A stretch of DNA of 64,000 nucleotides from assembly GCF_000758585.1 (NCBI RefSeq), contig NZ_CP009281.1:2542001-2606000 (forward strand), in the 5' to 3' direction. Positions 27,611 through 37,516 of the stretch are shown in pieces. Each line of letters starts with the position of its first letter. The stretch's first letter is position 1. Origin of the DNA: Paenibacillus sp. FSL R5-0345 (GTDB lineage Bacteria; Bacillota; Bacilli; Paenibacillales; Paenibacillaceae). Below the pieces are notes generated by a model. The model was not told the origin of the DNA, did no database searches, and was given only the letters and a program-made list of their open reading frames with translations. Position numbers and translations under genes: made by a program.

Positions 27611-30364
27611 TTGAAAAGTTCAGATCAATCTATTAAACCTCAGACAGCCCATATCATTTCACATACTCACTGGGACCGGGAATGGTATCTTCCATATGAA
27701 AAGCATCATGTACGCCTTGTTAAATTGGTCGATGAATTGCTGGATCGATTGGATGAGGATGGTGAATTTAAAAGTTTTTATCTTGACGGGCAGACGATTA
27801 TTCTGGAAGATTACCTCCAAGTTCGTCCTGAGAATCAAGAGCGTCTACAGAAACATATAACGGAAGGCCGTCTTCTGATCGGGCCTTGGTATATTCTGCA
27901 AGATGCTTTCCTTACGAGCGGAGAAGCAAATGTACGTAATATGCAGATTGGTCATCAGGACTCGAAGCGTTACGGTGAACCTTCTAAGATCGGTTATTTT
28001 CCGGACACCTTTGGTCTAGTTGGCCAGACTCCACAATTAATGAAGCAATCGGGCATCAATAATGCCTTTTTTGGAAGAGGGGTAAAGCCGACTGGTTTCA
28101 ACAATACAGTATCGGACGGAGGATATGAATCTTCCTTCTCCGAGCTGATATGGGAAGGTCCAGATGGCTCGAAAGTGCTTGGAATTCTATTTGCGAATTG
28201 GTATTCGAACGGAAACGAAGTGCCAGTGAATGAAGCAGAGGCAAAAGAGTTCTGGGAGAAGAAGTTAGCAGATGCACGGAAATTCGCCTCTACTGGCGAG
28301 CTGCTATTCATGAACGGCTGCGATCATCAACCAGCTCAACTGAATTTGCCGGAGGCTATCGAAACTGCGAAGCGGCTCTATCCAGATATGGAGTTTATCC
28401 ATTCGAACTTTCCTGATTACCTTAAAGCTGTTGAGAATGTCATGGATCACAACAAATTGTCGACCGTAAAGGGAGAACTGCGGAGCCAACATACGGATGG
28501 ATGGGGGACGTTAGTGAATACCGCGTCTGCTCGCGTCTATTTGAAACAGATGAATCAGGAAGGGCAAGTCTTGCTTGAAAAGGTGGCCGAGCCACTCGCT
28601 TCATTCGCACATGTATTGGGCAAAGCTTACCCTCATCATCTGTTCACTTATGCTTGGAAGACGCTAATGCAGAATCATCCTCACGACAGCATTTGTGGCT
28701 GCAGCGTGGATGAGGTACACCGAGAAATGGTAACCCGGTTTGATAAAAGCCGTCATGTAGCAGAGACCATTGTTGAGGATAGTAAGCGCATGATCGCTGA
28801 AGCCGTGGATACGACCGGTTTTGCAGCCTATGGAGAAGAAGTGCTTCCTTTAGTAGTCATGAATATGACAGGTTGGAGTCGTACGGGTACAGTGAGCGTA
28901 GAAATTGATGCGGCACGTCTGTATTTGCGAGAGGGTTTCACTCTAGAAGAAACGGCCAGCCGTATGAAGGATATTGACTTAAACGGTCGTGAATTAGTAG
29001 ACGATCAAGGGAATCCTATTGCATGCCAGATGAAGGATTTAGGTCTTCAGTTTGGCTATGATTTGCCTGACGATAAGTTCCGCCAGCCCTATATGTGTCG
29101 CCGAGTAAGACTTACCTTTGAGGCCGCACAAGTTCCGGCACTGGGTCTTCGTGCATATGCGTGGGTTCGCCGTGCAAACGCAGAGTTGCCTATAGCTCCT
29201 GAATCTTTGCTTCAAGGGGATCGGGTGCTGGAGAATGAGGCCGTCAAAGTAGTGATCCATGATAATGGTTCGTTTACGCTGAGTGATAAAGCCAGTGGCA
29301 TGAACTACCGGGATCTTGGTGTATATGAGAACACAGGTGATATCGGGAATGAATACATGTATAAACAACCAGAGGGTGAACAAGCTTTAACGACCAAGGG
29401 GCTACAGGCGAACATTTGCGTTCTCGAAAATACACCTTATCGAGCATCTGTGGAAATTAAGCATGACTGGGAGATCCCAGCCTCAGCAGATGAGAAGCTG
29501 GATGAGGAACAGCGTGCTCTTGTGTACTACCCAGAACGGAAAGCGCAGCGCAGTAGTGACACAGTCATTCTTAAACTTCGTACCGTAATTAGTCTGGAGC
29601 GGGGCGGGAAGGGGCTGCATATCGAAACGACGATAGATAATAAGGCTAAGGACCACCGGATCCGTGCGTTATTTCCGACAGATTTGAACACCGCCACACA
29701 TCAAGTGGATTCGATGTTCGAGGTTGCGGAGCGGAATATTGAGCCAGCTGCAGAATGGATGAATCCGAGTAACACGCAGCATCAGCAGGCCTTTGTTGAT
29801 ATCAGTAATGAAAAAGCTGGTCTAACCGTCGCTAACTTTGGATTAAATGAATATGAAGTGCTAAGAGACGGTCGTAACACCATTGCGATTACACTACTCC
29901 GTAGCGTGGGTGAATTGGGAGACTGGGGTTTGTTCCCAACTCCAGAAGCGCAGTGTCTCGGAGAGCATGTAGTACGTATGGAGCTCATCCCACACACAGG
30001 AGATGGTATAACCTCTGGTGCTTTTGCTGAAGCTTATCAATTCCAGATTCCTTGGGTCGTATGTCAGACTGATGTACATGAAGGACCGATTGCTCCGGTG
30101 TATACTCCATTCGAATGGGAGAGTCAGGAGCTCGCATTTTCCTCTCTGAAAATGAACGAGCAGACTGGAGACCTACTGCTTCGCTGGTACAACATGAGTC
30201 AGCAGAGTACCGATCTGACCATCCGTACAACGATTCCGCAGCAGTATTTCTATAAGACGACAATTCTAGAAGAGAAGAGCGAGCCACTCTCCAATAAGGA
30301 TAAGGGGAGTGTGTCCTTACCAATTGGTCCATGTGAAATTGTAACGATGGGTATTCGGAGATAG
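27611..30364 (+). CDS. GH38 alpha-mannosidase (MngB-like type)
   Basis: About 917 residues. Metal and nucleophile motifs: SHTHWDREWYLPYE (His18, His20, Asp22), GPWYILQDAFLTSGEA, and YFPDTFGLVGQTPQL with Asp 132 as nucleophile; HPHDSICGCSVDEVH gives the later metal ligand. Resembles bacterial GH38 enzymes such as mannosylglycerate hydrolase and 1,3-mannosidases. It starts at TTG with a perfect AAGGAGG at 27596-27602. Last gene of the mannoside operon, ended by the hairpin at 30397. It differs clearly from the divergent GH38 of this locus, so the two probably cut different linkages. Confidence 0.92.
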   Translation: MKSSDQSIKPQTAHIISHTHWDREWYLPYEKHHVRLVKLVDELLDRLDEDGEFKSFYLDGQTIILEDYLQVRPENQERLQKHITEGRLLIGPWYILQDAFLTSGEANVRNMQIGHQDSKRYGEPSKIGYFPDTFGLVGQTPQLMKQSGINNAFFGRGVKPTGFNNTVSDGGYESSFSELIWEGPDGSKVLGILFANWYSNGNEVPVNEAEAKEFWEKKLADARKFASTGELLFMNGCDHQPAQLNLPEAIETAKRLYPDMEFIHSNFPDYLKAVENVMDHNKLSTVKGELRSQHTDGWGTLVNTASARVYLKQMNQEGQVLLEKVAEPLASFAHVLGKAYPHHLFTYAWKTLMQNHPHDSICGCSVDEVHREMVTRFDKSRHVAETIVEDSKRMIAEAVDTTGFAAYGEEVLPLVVMNMTGWSRTGTVSVEIDAARLYLREGFTLEETASRMKDIDLNGRELVDDQGNPIACQMKDLGLQFGYDLPDDKFRQPYMCRRVRLTFEAAQVPALGLRAYAWVRRANAELPIAPESLLQGDRVLENEAVKVVIHDNGSFTLSDKASGMNYRDLGVYENTGDIGNEYMYKQPEGEQALTTKGLQANICVLENTPYRASVEIKHDWEIPASADEKLDEEQRALVYYPERKAQRSSDTVILKLRTVISLERGGKGLHIETTIDNKAKDHRIRALFPTDLNTATHQVDSMFEVAERNIEPAAEWMNPSNTQHQQAFVDISNEKAGLTVANFGLNEYEVLRDGRNTIAITLLRSVGELGDWGLFPTPEAQCLGEHVVRMELIPHTGDGITSGAFAEAYQFQIPWVVCQTDVHEGPIAPVYTPFEWESQELAFSSLKMNEQTGDLLLRWYNMSQQSTDLTIRTTIPQQYFYKTTILEEKSEPLSNKDKGSVSLPIGPCEIVTMGIRR

Positions 30365-30396
30365 AGTTAACTTGTTTTTTCGTATAATCTAAAAAA

Positions 30397-30441
30397 AAGG
30401 ACGATATCCAGAGAGTCGAATGACTTTTGAATATCGTCCTT
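30397..30441. terminator. Bidirectional terminator between GH38 and MarR genes
   Basis: Arms aaggacgatat (30397-30407) and atatcgtcctt (30431-30441) pair perfectly, with A run before and T run after, so it can serve both convergent genes. Confidence 0.85.
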
Positions 30442-30462
30442 TTTAAGTTTTAAATTTGAGCT

Positions 30463-30957
30463 TCAAGAAGTAGATTTACTTCGCGTTGATGAACTGAGAC
30501 GATCAATCTGCTCTTCTAAAACGTTGCTTGCTTTACCTAAAAATTGCGAAATAAGTGCAAGTTCTTCATCCGTATAGGAAGCAGCCAATTTGACCATAGC
30601 GGTATGAAGCGGCTGATAGGTGTCAATAACATCCTCTTTATTTTCATACAACGGAACAATAATCACTTTACGCCGATCATTAGGATCATTTTGTCTGCGA
30701 ACATAGCCGTTTTTTTCGAGTCGATCTATTAATGCTGTAACGCTGCCTGTGGCTAGTCCAGTTAATTTGGACAGTTCTCCAGCAGTGATAGGTCCCTTTT
30801 CACGCAAAATATCCACGGATAAGAAATCATTATTGTATAACCCTAGAGAGGCGGCTACGTTCTGCTGATATACGACCGTTCGGGTACCCAGGCCACGCAT
30901 GAGTAAGGTGAATTGTTCTTGCTCTGGTGTAGGTTGAGCTTGTTCTTGGCTTGACAA
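30463..30957 (-). CDS. MarR-family regulator
   Basis: About 164 residues. Winged helix in the middle: GPITAGELSKLTGLATGSVTAL then LEKNGYVRRQNDPNDRRK, the beta wing with the typical D.NDRR sequence. Start is TTG with AGGGG 9 nt upstream. Divergent from the UvrA-like gene across about 170 bp that contains a perfect inverted repeat, so it probably represses that gene and itself in response to a small molecule. Confidence 0.88.
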   Translation of the reverse strand: MSSQEQAQPTPEQEQFTLLMRGLGTRTVVYQQNVAASLGLYNNDFLSVDILREKGPITAGELSKLTGLATGSVTALIDRLEKNGYVRRQNDPNDRRKVIIVPLYENKEDVIDTYQPLHTAMVKLAASYTDEELALISQFLGKASNVLEEQIDRLSSSTRSKSTS

Positions 30958-30984
30958 AGAATAACGCCCCTTTTAAAATCTGTA

Positions 30985-31003
30985 TATCTCGTCAATCGAG
31001 ATA
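30985..31003. promoter_or_regulatory. Probable MarR operator
   Basis: TATCTCG-TCAAT-CGAGATA, a perfect 7-bp inverted repeat, located 28 bp upstream of the MarR start and between the two divergent genes. Half-site spacing suits a MarR dimer. Confidence 0.6.
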
Positions 31004-31129
31004 TTCGATTATGAAGTTATTAGAAAGTATGTTATTTTACAAATACATTCTATCGAAATCAGTATGCTTTTGCAAAAAGAAAAGTAATACGGCAGTATTG
31101 TGATTGGATAAATTGAGAGGGGAATCGTT

Positions 31130-33634
31130 GTGAAAGAAGCTGTTGTTATTAAAGGTGCACGAGAGAACAATCTAAAGAATGTCTCGCTCACGATTCCAAA
31201 GTATAAGCTAGTTGTCCTGACGGGACCTTCGGGATCAGGAAAATCGACGTTAGCGATGGATACACTTCAGCGGGAATGCCAAAGACAGTATTTGGATTCT
31301 ATGGGCATGACATCAGATACGATCAGCAAACCGAAGGTCGAGTCCATCGTTGGATTGTCCCCATCCATTAGTGTTGGACAGCATGTTACGAATCGTAATC
31401 CACGCTCGACAGTCGGGACTGTAACTGACATCTATACGTTTGTCCGGTTTATTTTTTCTAGATTAGGAGAGAGGGTTTGCCCTTCCTGCAGTGGTAGTAT
31501 TCCACCTTCTTTTGAAGCGAGGGGGCTACTAATAGAGGAAGACGAGGAAATGGATGGCCAGTCGATGGGCTGTCTGCATTGTGGAGCTGAGCTTGAGAAA
31601 CTGGGTATGTCACACTTTTCCTTCAATAAGCCGGAAGGGGCTTGTGAAGCTTGTGGTGGACTTGGGTCTGTGGCGACTATTAATGAAGCAGCGGTATTTA
31701 ATCCTGAGCTTAGTATGAAAGAGGGGGGAGTAGCCTCTCTGAATGGCGTTCATCGGGATATACAGATGAGGATATTAGTAGCGGCGGGAAAACATTTTGG
31801 ATTTGAGTTTGACCCGGATCTGCCGTTGAAGGACTATAGTGAGATACAGCGTGATTTGTTGTACTACGGCGTGGATAATGAGGCATTTAAACGTCATTTC
31901 CCTAATATTAAGCCAATCCAAGGAACTAAATTTGAAGGCGTTATACCGGGTTTGTGGCGGCGTTATAAGGAGAAGGAAGGGGAATCCGGTGGGCAGGAGA
32001 AAGGTGGAGGATTTTTTCATGAGCAGCAATGCCCGGAATGCCTTGGTGCTCGTCTGAAAAAAGAAGTTCGTCTAGTGCAAGTAGCTGGTGCTTCGATAAC
32101 GGAAGTATCAGATTGGTCATTAAGCGATGTATATGAGTGGACGAAAGGGCTGGAGGCGGCTTTGCCTGCTGAAGGGCTTCATCTGCTAGAGCCGATCTTA
32201 CATGATATGCCTACTAGACTAAAGCGGATTATCGATGTTGGTCTGGGTTATCTTTCGATGAACCGGCAGACAGTGTCTCTATCAGGTGGGGAAGCACAGC
32301 GGCTGCGTCTAGCATCACTGCTGGGTTCAGGGCTGACCGGTGTGTTATACATTCTGGATGAACCGACGACAGGTCTTCATCCTCGGGATACGGTTGGCCT
32401 TATTCGTGTGCTTCAGGAGCTGCGGGATCTGGGGAACACCGTGCTCGTTATTGAACATGATATTGAGATGATGCGTGCTGCGGATCATATTATTGATATG
32501 GGTCCGGGTGCTGGATTGCATGGTGGAACCGTTGTGGGTGAAGGTAGCTTGGAAGACTTGATGGCAAGTGAGCTTTCAGTTACTGGAGCTTATCTCAGAG
32601 AAGAGCGTCTTGAAGCTCCCGGACGCGTTCGCCGGAAAGGGAACGGAAGGCAGATCACCATCCGGCAGGCACAGTACCGGAACATTGATATTCCGGAAGT
32701 CTCCATCCCGCTGGGCTGTCTTGTATCGGTAACAGGGGTTTCGGGTTCAGGTAAATCTACACTTATATTTGATATCCTTGCACAAGGAAGTACTAAAGAA
32801 CATGAGCAAACAGGCTGTAAGGAGATTACGGGTCTAGATGAGGTCGGAAACATGGTGATCTTTGACCAATCACCCATGGGTAGAATGCAGCGTTCGAATG
32901 TGGCGACCTATACCGACGTATTTACACATCTGCGTCAGTTATTTGCGGCTTTGCCGGAGGCGAAGAAAAGAAAACTGACCTCCAAACACTTCTCCTTTAA
33001 TACACCGGGTGGACGGTGCGAAACCTGTCAGGGACTGGGTGTATTGTCCGTAGACATGAACTTTCTGCCTGATCTAGAAGTGAAGTGTCACGACTGCAAA
33101 GGCAGAAGGTTTACGGATGAGGTCTTGCAGGTGAAATATGATGGTTTCTCTATTTCAGATCTATTGGACATGTCTATACAGGAAAGCTTACCGGTCCTTA
33201 ACTCGGAGGCCAAAATGGCCGGTATTATTGAGACGTTATGTGAGGTGGGTCTTGGGTACCTTAAATGGGGACAATCTGTCAAAACCTTATCAGGCGGCGA
33301 GGGACAACGGATCAGGCTGGCCAAAGAGCTGAGCAAACCATCTAAGAATCACACGCTGTATCTGCTCGACGAACCAACGACAGGTCTTCACCCGTCAGAC
33401 ATCAAGAAACTCCATACCTTATTGAGTAAATTGGTGGATACGGGAAATACGGTTGTTGTTGTGGAGCACAGCCTAGAGCTGGTTCGGGAGTCTGACTGGG
33501 TGATTGACATTGGCCCTGAAGGGGGGACAGTCGGAGGTAAGCTTGTAGCTGAAGGCACACCAGAGCAGGTCGCAGAAGTGCTGGAATCTTACACGGGGAT
33601 ATTCTTGAAACGAATTCTGGCTGAAGGGCTTTAA
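31130..33634 (+). CDS. UvrA-like ABC ATPase (short UvrA2 type)
   Basis: About 834 residues, shorter than the usual 940 of UvrA. Two ABC halves: Walker [10 protein letters not shown] (about 32-40) and GVSGSGKST, signatures [13 protein letters not shown] and [13 protein letters not shown], Walker [14 protein letters not shown] and [13 protein letters not shown]. Zinc-type cysteine pairs are kept ([33 protein letters not shown]). UvrA2-type proteins lack the UvrB-binding region and are linked to tolerance of DNA-binding drugs rather than core excision repair. The divergent MarR gene supports an inducible defence role (inference). GTG start behind GAGAGGGG. Confidence 0.85.
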   Translation: MKEAVVIKGARENNLKNVSLTIPKYKLVVLTGPSGSGKSTLAMDTLQRECQRQYLDSMGMTSDTISKPKVESIVGLSPSISVGQHVTNRNPRSTVGTVTDIYTFVRFIFSRLGERVCPSCSGSIPPSFEARGLLIEEDEEMDGQSMGCLHCGAELEKLGMSHFSFNKPEGACEACGGLGSVATINEAAVFNPELSMKEGGVASLNGVHRDIQMRILVAAGKHFGFEFDPDLPLKDYSEIQRDLLYYGVDNEAFKRHFPNIKPIQGTKFEGVIPGLWRRYKEKEGESGGQEKGGGFFHEQQCPECLGARLKKEVRLVQVAGASITEVSDWSLSDVYEWTKGLEAALPAEGLHLLEPILHDMPTRLKRIIDVGLGYLSMNRQTVSLSGGEAQRLRLASLLGSGLTGVLYILDEPTTGLHPRDTVGLIRVLQELRDLGNTVLVIEHDIEMMRAADHIIDMGPGAGLHGGTVVGEGSLEDLMASELSVTGAYLREERLEAPGRVRRKGNGRQITIRQAQYRNIDIPEVSIPLGCLVSVTGVSGSGKSTLIFDILAQGSTKEHEQTGCKEITGLDEVGNMVIFDQSPMGRMQRSNVATYTDVFTHLRQLFAALPEAKKRKLTSKHFSFNTPGGRCETCQGLGVLSVDMNFLPDLEVKCHDCKGRRFTDEVLQVKYDGFSISDLLDMSIQESLPVLNSEAKMAGIIETLCEVGLGYLKWGQSVKTLSGGEGQRIRLAKELSKPSKNHTLYLLDEPTTGLHPSDIKKLHTLLSKLVDTGNTVVVVEHSLELVRESDWVIDIGPEGGTVGGKLVAEGTPEQVAEVLESYTGIFLKRILAEGL

Positions 33635-33639
33635 TAAAA

Positions 33640-33672
33640 AAGGTGAGAACAGACAATGTTCTCACCTTTATT
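33640..33672 (+). terminator. Terminator of the UvrA-like gene
   Basis: Perfect 11-bp stem aaggtgagaac / gttctcacctt (33640-33650, 33658-33668) with a 7-nt loop, A-rich before and T-rich after; also usable for the convergent YdeI-like gene. Confidence 0.85.
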
Positions 33673-33686
33673 AATTTAAACGCATC

Positions 33687-34256
33687 TTAATAATCTAAAA
33701 GACGTCCATGATCATGCCATTGACCGAACATTTTATTATCTTTAGTATTTGTTATAAATTTATCTAATTTACTCTTAAATAATTCTGGTTGATGTTTATT
33801 GCTTTGTATTGTGTCGATACGGATTCTTCTATAAAGAGCTGGAAAGGCTAAGAAATTTTCGTATATTTGCTGTTCCTCTTTTAGCCTTTCTTCTATAACC
33901 TTATCGATTAAAAAAGAATCAGGGTCCATATCAGGAAGCACCCTTCTTCCTTCAGCCGTCATTAATCCTAGCTTTTCGAGGCGGCGGACGCGCTCTTTAT
34001 TCAACTCTGTCCAAGAGCTTCGTTTGCTTCTGGGAGACAGCCGCTGCGCCAGCTCCGTTTCGGAAATTTTCTTTTTCACACCATCGATCCATCCAAAGCA
34101 CAAACATTCCTCTACCACGTCTAAATATAGCAATGTTTCTGGGTTTAGCGTCATACTTGCGAGTACCCAACAAGATTTTTCAGTCATACAATTCTCCTGC
34201 AGCCAACCCCGTAAATCCGCTCTCGTTTTTACTAGAATTAGATTTTCTATCTCCAT
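33687..34256 (-). CDS. YdeI/OmpD-associated-like protein
   Basis: About 189 residues. Recognisable family parts are LVKTRADLRGWLQEN at the start, CLCFGWIDGVKKK, QRLSPRSKRSSWTELNKERV and the C-terminal helical region. The family is of uncertain function and is linked in some species to cationic peptide tolerance. The start is uncertain: ATG 34256 matches the family start but has GGAAGGA 15 nt upstream; ATGs at 34301 and 34292 lack a site. It follows the DinB-like gene on the same strand. Confidence 0.75.
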   Translation of the reverse strand: MEIENLILVKTRADLRGWLQENCMTEKSCWVLASMTLNPETLLYLDVVEECLCFGWIDGVKKKISETELAQRLSPRSKRSSWTELNKERVRRLEKLGLMTAEGRRVLPDMDPDSFLIDKVIEERLKEEQQIYENFLAFPALYRRIRIDTIQSNKHQPELFKSKLDKFITNTKDNKMFGQWHDHGRLLDY

Positions 34257-34307
34257 AATTAAAATACAATGTCCTTCCCAGGCGTGGAGCATATTGCCCA
34301 TTAGTGA

Positions 34308-34823
34308 TTAAATAGCTTCCGTAGGCACCTGATACCAAAATAAGGAGTAGTCATTCATGGTGGAAGCGTGACCTAACTGACGTAACATAGTAGATATATT
34401 ACCTCTATGATAAGTCCCGTGATTGACGGCATGCAACACAATTTCTGATAGACGTGTTTGGCGGATTCCGGCGAATGGATTGTCAAGCAGAATGGTTTGC
34501 TCCAAATCGGATTGGTTTTGTAACCATTCTTTATATAGTTCCGATAGCTGGGTAAAGATATTAGCGTATTCATCCACAGAACTTAGAATGCGCATATTTA
34601 GCGGGATAGTTTTTTGAAAAGCCTCAGGCATACCAGTGCCTGTTAAAACAAGATACCACATCGTATCAACTGCATAGATATGACTAAGAGCATGAGCGAT
34701 GGTGGGAAAAGAGTTGTTCACTTCTTGACTCAGCACAGAGGGAGAGAGTTCCCCGATTCTCCCTAAGATGGTATGGTTCGCCCAAGTGTTGTAATTAAAC
34801 ATTTCTACCGGATAATTGGTCAT
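34308..34823 (-). CDS. DinB-family protein
   Basis: About 171 residues forming a four-helix bundle. Family features: MFNYNTWANHTILGRI at the start, HALSHIYAVDTMWYLVLTG, and HAVNHGTYHRGNISTMLRQLG with the two histidines that with the first one make the metal site. Many members are thiol- or metal-dependent transferases; the reaction here is unknown. AAAGGAG lies 9 nt upstream. Confidence 0.82.
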   Translation of the reverse strand: MTNYPVEMFNYNTWANHTILGRIGELSPSVLSQEVNNSFPTIAHALSHIYAVDTMWYLVLTGTGMPEAFQKTIPLNMRILSSVDEYANIFTQLSELYKEWLQNQSDLEQTILLDNPFAGIRQTRLSEIVLHAVNHGTYHRGNISTMLRQLGHASTMNDYSLFWYQVPTEAI

Positions 34824-34881
34824 TCGAATAATCTCCTTTTGAGTTGTGATAGGTTATTTTGTAGCTGTTGTTAATATAAAA

Positions 34882-34915
34882 GAAGAAGTATGACAGCAGA
34901 CTGTCATACTTCTTC
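34882..34915 (-). terminator. Terminator overlapping the stop of the WYL gene
   Basis: Perfect 15-bp arms (34882-34896, 34901-34915) with a 4-nt loop. The WYL stop codon (34904-34906) lies inside the downstream arm, and on the minus strand a T-rich tract follows. Confidence 0.8.
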
Positions 34916-35815
34916 ATAAAGTTTCAGGGTATTTTGCAGCTGCTTTTTTAAGATACTTCGCAGTGCAAGAGGCTCTAGGACTTCGGCGCCGCTGCCGAAG
35001 CTTAGGAGAATTGACCAAAGCCAGCGGGCTTCCAATGGTCTATACACTGGAATGCGCATCGTCATACTTTCATCGGTATGGAATTCCTTATCCATTTGGT
35101 GAAACTGATCCAGCGCTTCTGCCAAAGCCTCGGGTCGCACCCGGATTACCACTTCCTCAACCTGATCTATCCTGTTTGAACAATCCACCTCGATGGGTAC
35201 CTCATGTTGTGATTGAAAGGTATCTTGAGTCAGAATTAAATTCATCATTCGGGATAACCGGAACTCTCGATATTCCTGACGTGCCCGGCAATAACCATAG
35301 ATGTACCAGTTGCTATATTTAAAATGAAGCTTTACTGGTTCTAAATCACGGGTTGTGCGTTCATTTTTTACATTGATGTAATCAAAACGGACGATCATTC
35401 GTTCCGTAATAGCCGTACGTAAAAGAGAAAGTGCGTCGGGATCCATACGGCGGGTCTCAAAGTCCACAGCTAGACTAGAAGTCTGTTGCTCCGTTCCAAT
35501 CGTTTGCAACCGTTCAATGGTTCCTTGCGCATGCTCGTCTTCGAACACGGAAGAAAGGCTGTTCAGCACGGTAATCAGAGAAGTGACATCATAAGAACGG
35601 AGCAGGCTTTTATCCATTTTATATCCGTCCATGATGCCATATCCGCCTTTAGTTCCCTGATACGATACGACCGGGATACCGGCGGCACAAATGACATCGA
35701 TATCTCTATAGATAGTTCTCTGGGATACTTGAAACTCTTCAGCCAGCTTGGAGGCAGATAAAACTTCGTGGTTCAACAGCTTGTAGATCATAGAGATCAA
35801 TCGTTCCAATTTCAT
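34904..35815 (-). CDS. HTH/WYL-domain transcriptional regulator (YafY-like)
   Basis: About 303 residues. N-terminal winged helix LSASKLAEEFQVSQRTIYRDI, linker, then a WYL domain whose core is visible as EPVKLHFKYSNWYIYGYC with REFRLSRMMNL, and a C-terminal extension. WYL proteins sense small ligands or nucleic acids and act as regulators. Start 35815 chosen because GGGTGGG lies 9 nt upstream; ATG 35833 has no site. No obvious target gene beside it. Confidence 0.85.
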   Translation of the reverse strand: MKLERLISMIYKLLNHEVLSASKLAEEFQVSQRTIYRDIDVICAAGIPVVSYQGTKGGYGIMDGYKMDKSLLRSYDVTSLITVLNSLSSVFEDEHAQGTIERLQTIGTEQQTSSLAVDFETRRMDPDALSLLRTAITERMIVRFDYINVKNERTTRDLEPVKLHFKYSNWYIYGYCRARQEYREFRLSRMMNLILTQDTFQSQHEVPIEVDCSNRIDQVEEVVIRVRPEALAEALDQFHQMDKEFHTDESMTMRIPVYRPLEARWLWSILLSFGSGAEVLEPLALRSILKKQLQNTLKLYEEV

Positions 35816-35951
35816 TTGTGCATTCCCACCCATTAGTCCTTTTCGTGTTACTGCATGATTATAGCATAGATTTTTTCATGCTAGTTTTGGGAGTGGGGAT
35901 TATTGTAGTGACGTACTGGGGACAAATGTGTGAAGCTTACAGAAAATTAGA

Positions 35952-35980
35952 TTGACAAAATATGGATTAAAGAGTTATCT
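35952..35980 (+). promoter_or_regulatory. Sigma-A-type promoter of the TetR-ABC operon
   Basis: -35 TTGACA (35952-35957), 17-bp spacer, -10 TTATCT (35975-35980), about 50 bp before the TetR start. Confidence 0.6.
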
Positions 35981-36033
35981 TGTGAATATAAAATAAAATT
36001 ATTCATAAAACCATCAAAAGCGAGATGACTTGT

Positions 36034-36660
36034 ATGCCCAAGAAATTCACGGACCAAGAAAAAGAATGGATCAAACATAAATTGTTGACAGAAGGCCGCC
36101 GCTGTTTTGAAATACATGGCATTAAGAAAACAAGCGTTGAAGAATTAACGAAAGCTGCCGGGATTGCGCAAGGTTCGTTCTATATGTTTTTTGGATCGAA
36201 AGAGGAATTGTTCTATCACATATTGCTTGAAGAAGAACAACGAATTCGTAGTGCAATGTTCGATTCATTTAGCGTTGGCGTACCTGTTGGCAAGGAAGAG
36301 ATCAGATTATTTTTACTGAAATCTTTCCGCATGATGGAAGAAAGTCCGATCGTACGTCAGATGTTCGTAAGGAGCGAAATGGAGCAGTTATTAAGAAAGT
36401 TACCAAATGAGTTGTTGGAGCAAAATTTTACAGAGGATAAAGACTTTTTTGTCCCTTTCATTAAATCCTGGCAGGCTGAAGGAATCATGGCTGGGATCGA
36501 CCCGGAATTAATCGTGAGTATGATTCGCTCCATAGTCCTTCTGACTCTGCATAAGGAAGAGATTGGGGATGAACGATATCAGGCAACGATAGAGCTTTTG
36601 ATCGGGGTTCTGGCTGAGGGGATGACTTCCTTGAAGAACAATAAGATTGGGGGAGCATGA
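36034..36660 (+). CDS. TetR-family regulator of an ABC exporter
   Basis: About 208 residues. Helix-turn-helix at the start: GIKKTSVEELTKAAGIAQGS followed by FYMFFGSKEELFY. The C-terminal domain ends before the ABC ATPase with a 1-bp gap, so the regulator is in the operon it probably controls. Start at the second ATG (36034), placing GCGAG 9 nt upstream; the first ATG is at 36025. Confidence 0.85.
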   Translation: MPKKFTDQEKEWIKHKLLTEGRRCFEIHGIKKTSVEELTKAAGIAQGSFYMFFGSKEELFYHILLEEEQRIRSAMFDSFSVGVPVGKEEIRLFLLKSFRMMEESPIVRQMFVRSEMEQLLRKLPNELLEQNFTEDKDFFVPFIKSWQAEGIMAGIDPELIVSMIRSIVLLTLHKEEIGDERYQATIELLIGVLAEGMTSLKNNKIGGA

Positions 36661-36661
36661 A

Positions 36662-37516
36662 ATGATCGAAGTGAAGGAGCTTCATTTTACTTACCCAAAA
36701 ATAAAGGAACCAACCCTTAGTGGACTGAATTTTTCCATAACTCCAGGAGAAGTATTTGGCTTTCTCGGTCCTTCGGGAGCAGGTAAAAGCACAACACAAA
36801 AAATTCTAATAGGCGTCTTAAAGAATTATTTGGGTAGCGTTAAAGTAATGGGCAAAGAAATAAGAAATACCGGACCGGAGTATTTTGAGCAAATAGGGGT
36901 AGCTTTTGAGTTTCCAAATTTCTATTCGAAGTTTACTGCGCTGGAAAATTTGCAATTATTTCGGTCTTTGTATTCAGGGAGAACAGCGGAACCAGGATTT
37001 CTGTTAGAGCAAGTAAATCTCACAGAAGCGGCTAATCTGAAGGTCTCCCAGCTATCGAAGGGAATGAAGATGAGACTGAATTTCTGCAGAGCACTCTTAA
37101 ATAACCCACAAATTCTATTTCTGGATGAACCCACTTCTGGGCTGGACCCCGTTAATGCTAAGAGAATGAAGGATTTAATTCTGGAAAAGAAGGCAACCGG
37201 AACAACAGTCATCATAACAACACACAATATGCAGGCCGCGGAGGAGCTCTGCGATAGAGTCGCTTTTATTGTAGACGGTCAAATTAAGTTGATTGATTCT
37301 CCTCGTGAGCTTAAGCTTCTAAATGGAAAAAAGCGAGTGCGGCTGGAATATCGCCTTCATAATGAAGTTAGAAATGAGGAATTCTCACTTGCTGATATAG
37401 GGGAGAACGAATATTTCTTAAAGCTTGTCCGTGAGCATCCAATAGAAACCATTCATTCGCTGGAGGCGTCTTTGGAACAAATATTCATTGACGTTACTGG
37501 GAGGCAGTTAACATGA
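36662..37516 (+). CDS. ABC exporter ATP-binding protein
   Basis: About 284 residues. Walker A GPSGAGKST, Q-loop, signature LSKGMKMRLNFCRAL (a variant of LSGGQ), Walker B ILFLDEPTSGLD, switch His in ITTHNM. Start 36662 with GGGGAG 6 nt upstream. Partner of the two following membrane proteins; probably an exporter (drug, peptide or lipid). Confidence 0.9.
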   Translation: MIEVKELHFTYPKIKEPTLSGLNFSITPGEVFGFLGPSGAGKSTTQKILIGVLKNYLGSVKVMGKEIRNTGPEYFEQIGVAFEFPNFYSKFTALENLQLFRSLYSGRTAEPGFLLEQVNLTEAANLKVSQLSKGMKMRLNFCRALLNNPQILFLDEPTSGLDPVNAKRMKDLILEKKATGTTVIITTHNMQAAEELCDRVAFIVDGQIKLIDSPRELKLLNGKKRVRLEYRLHNEVRNEEFSLADIGENEYFLKLVREHPIETIHSLEASLEQIFIDVTGRQLT

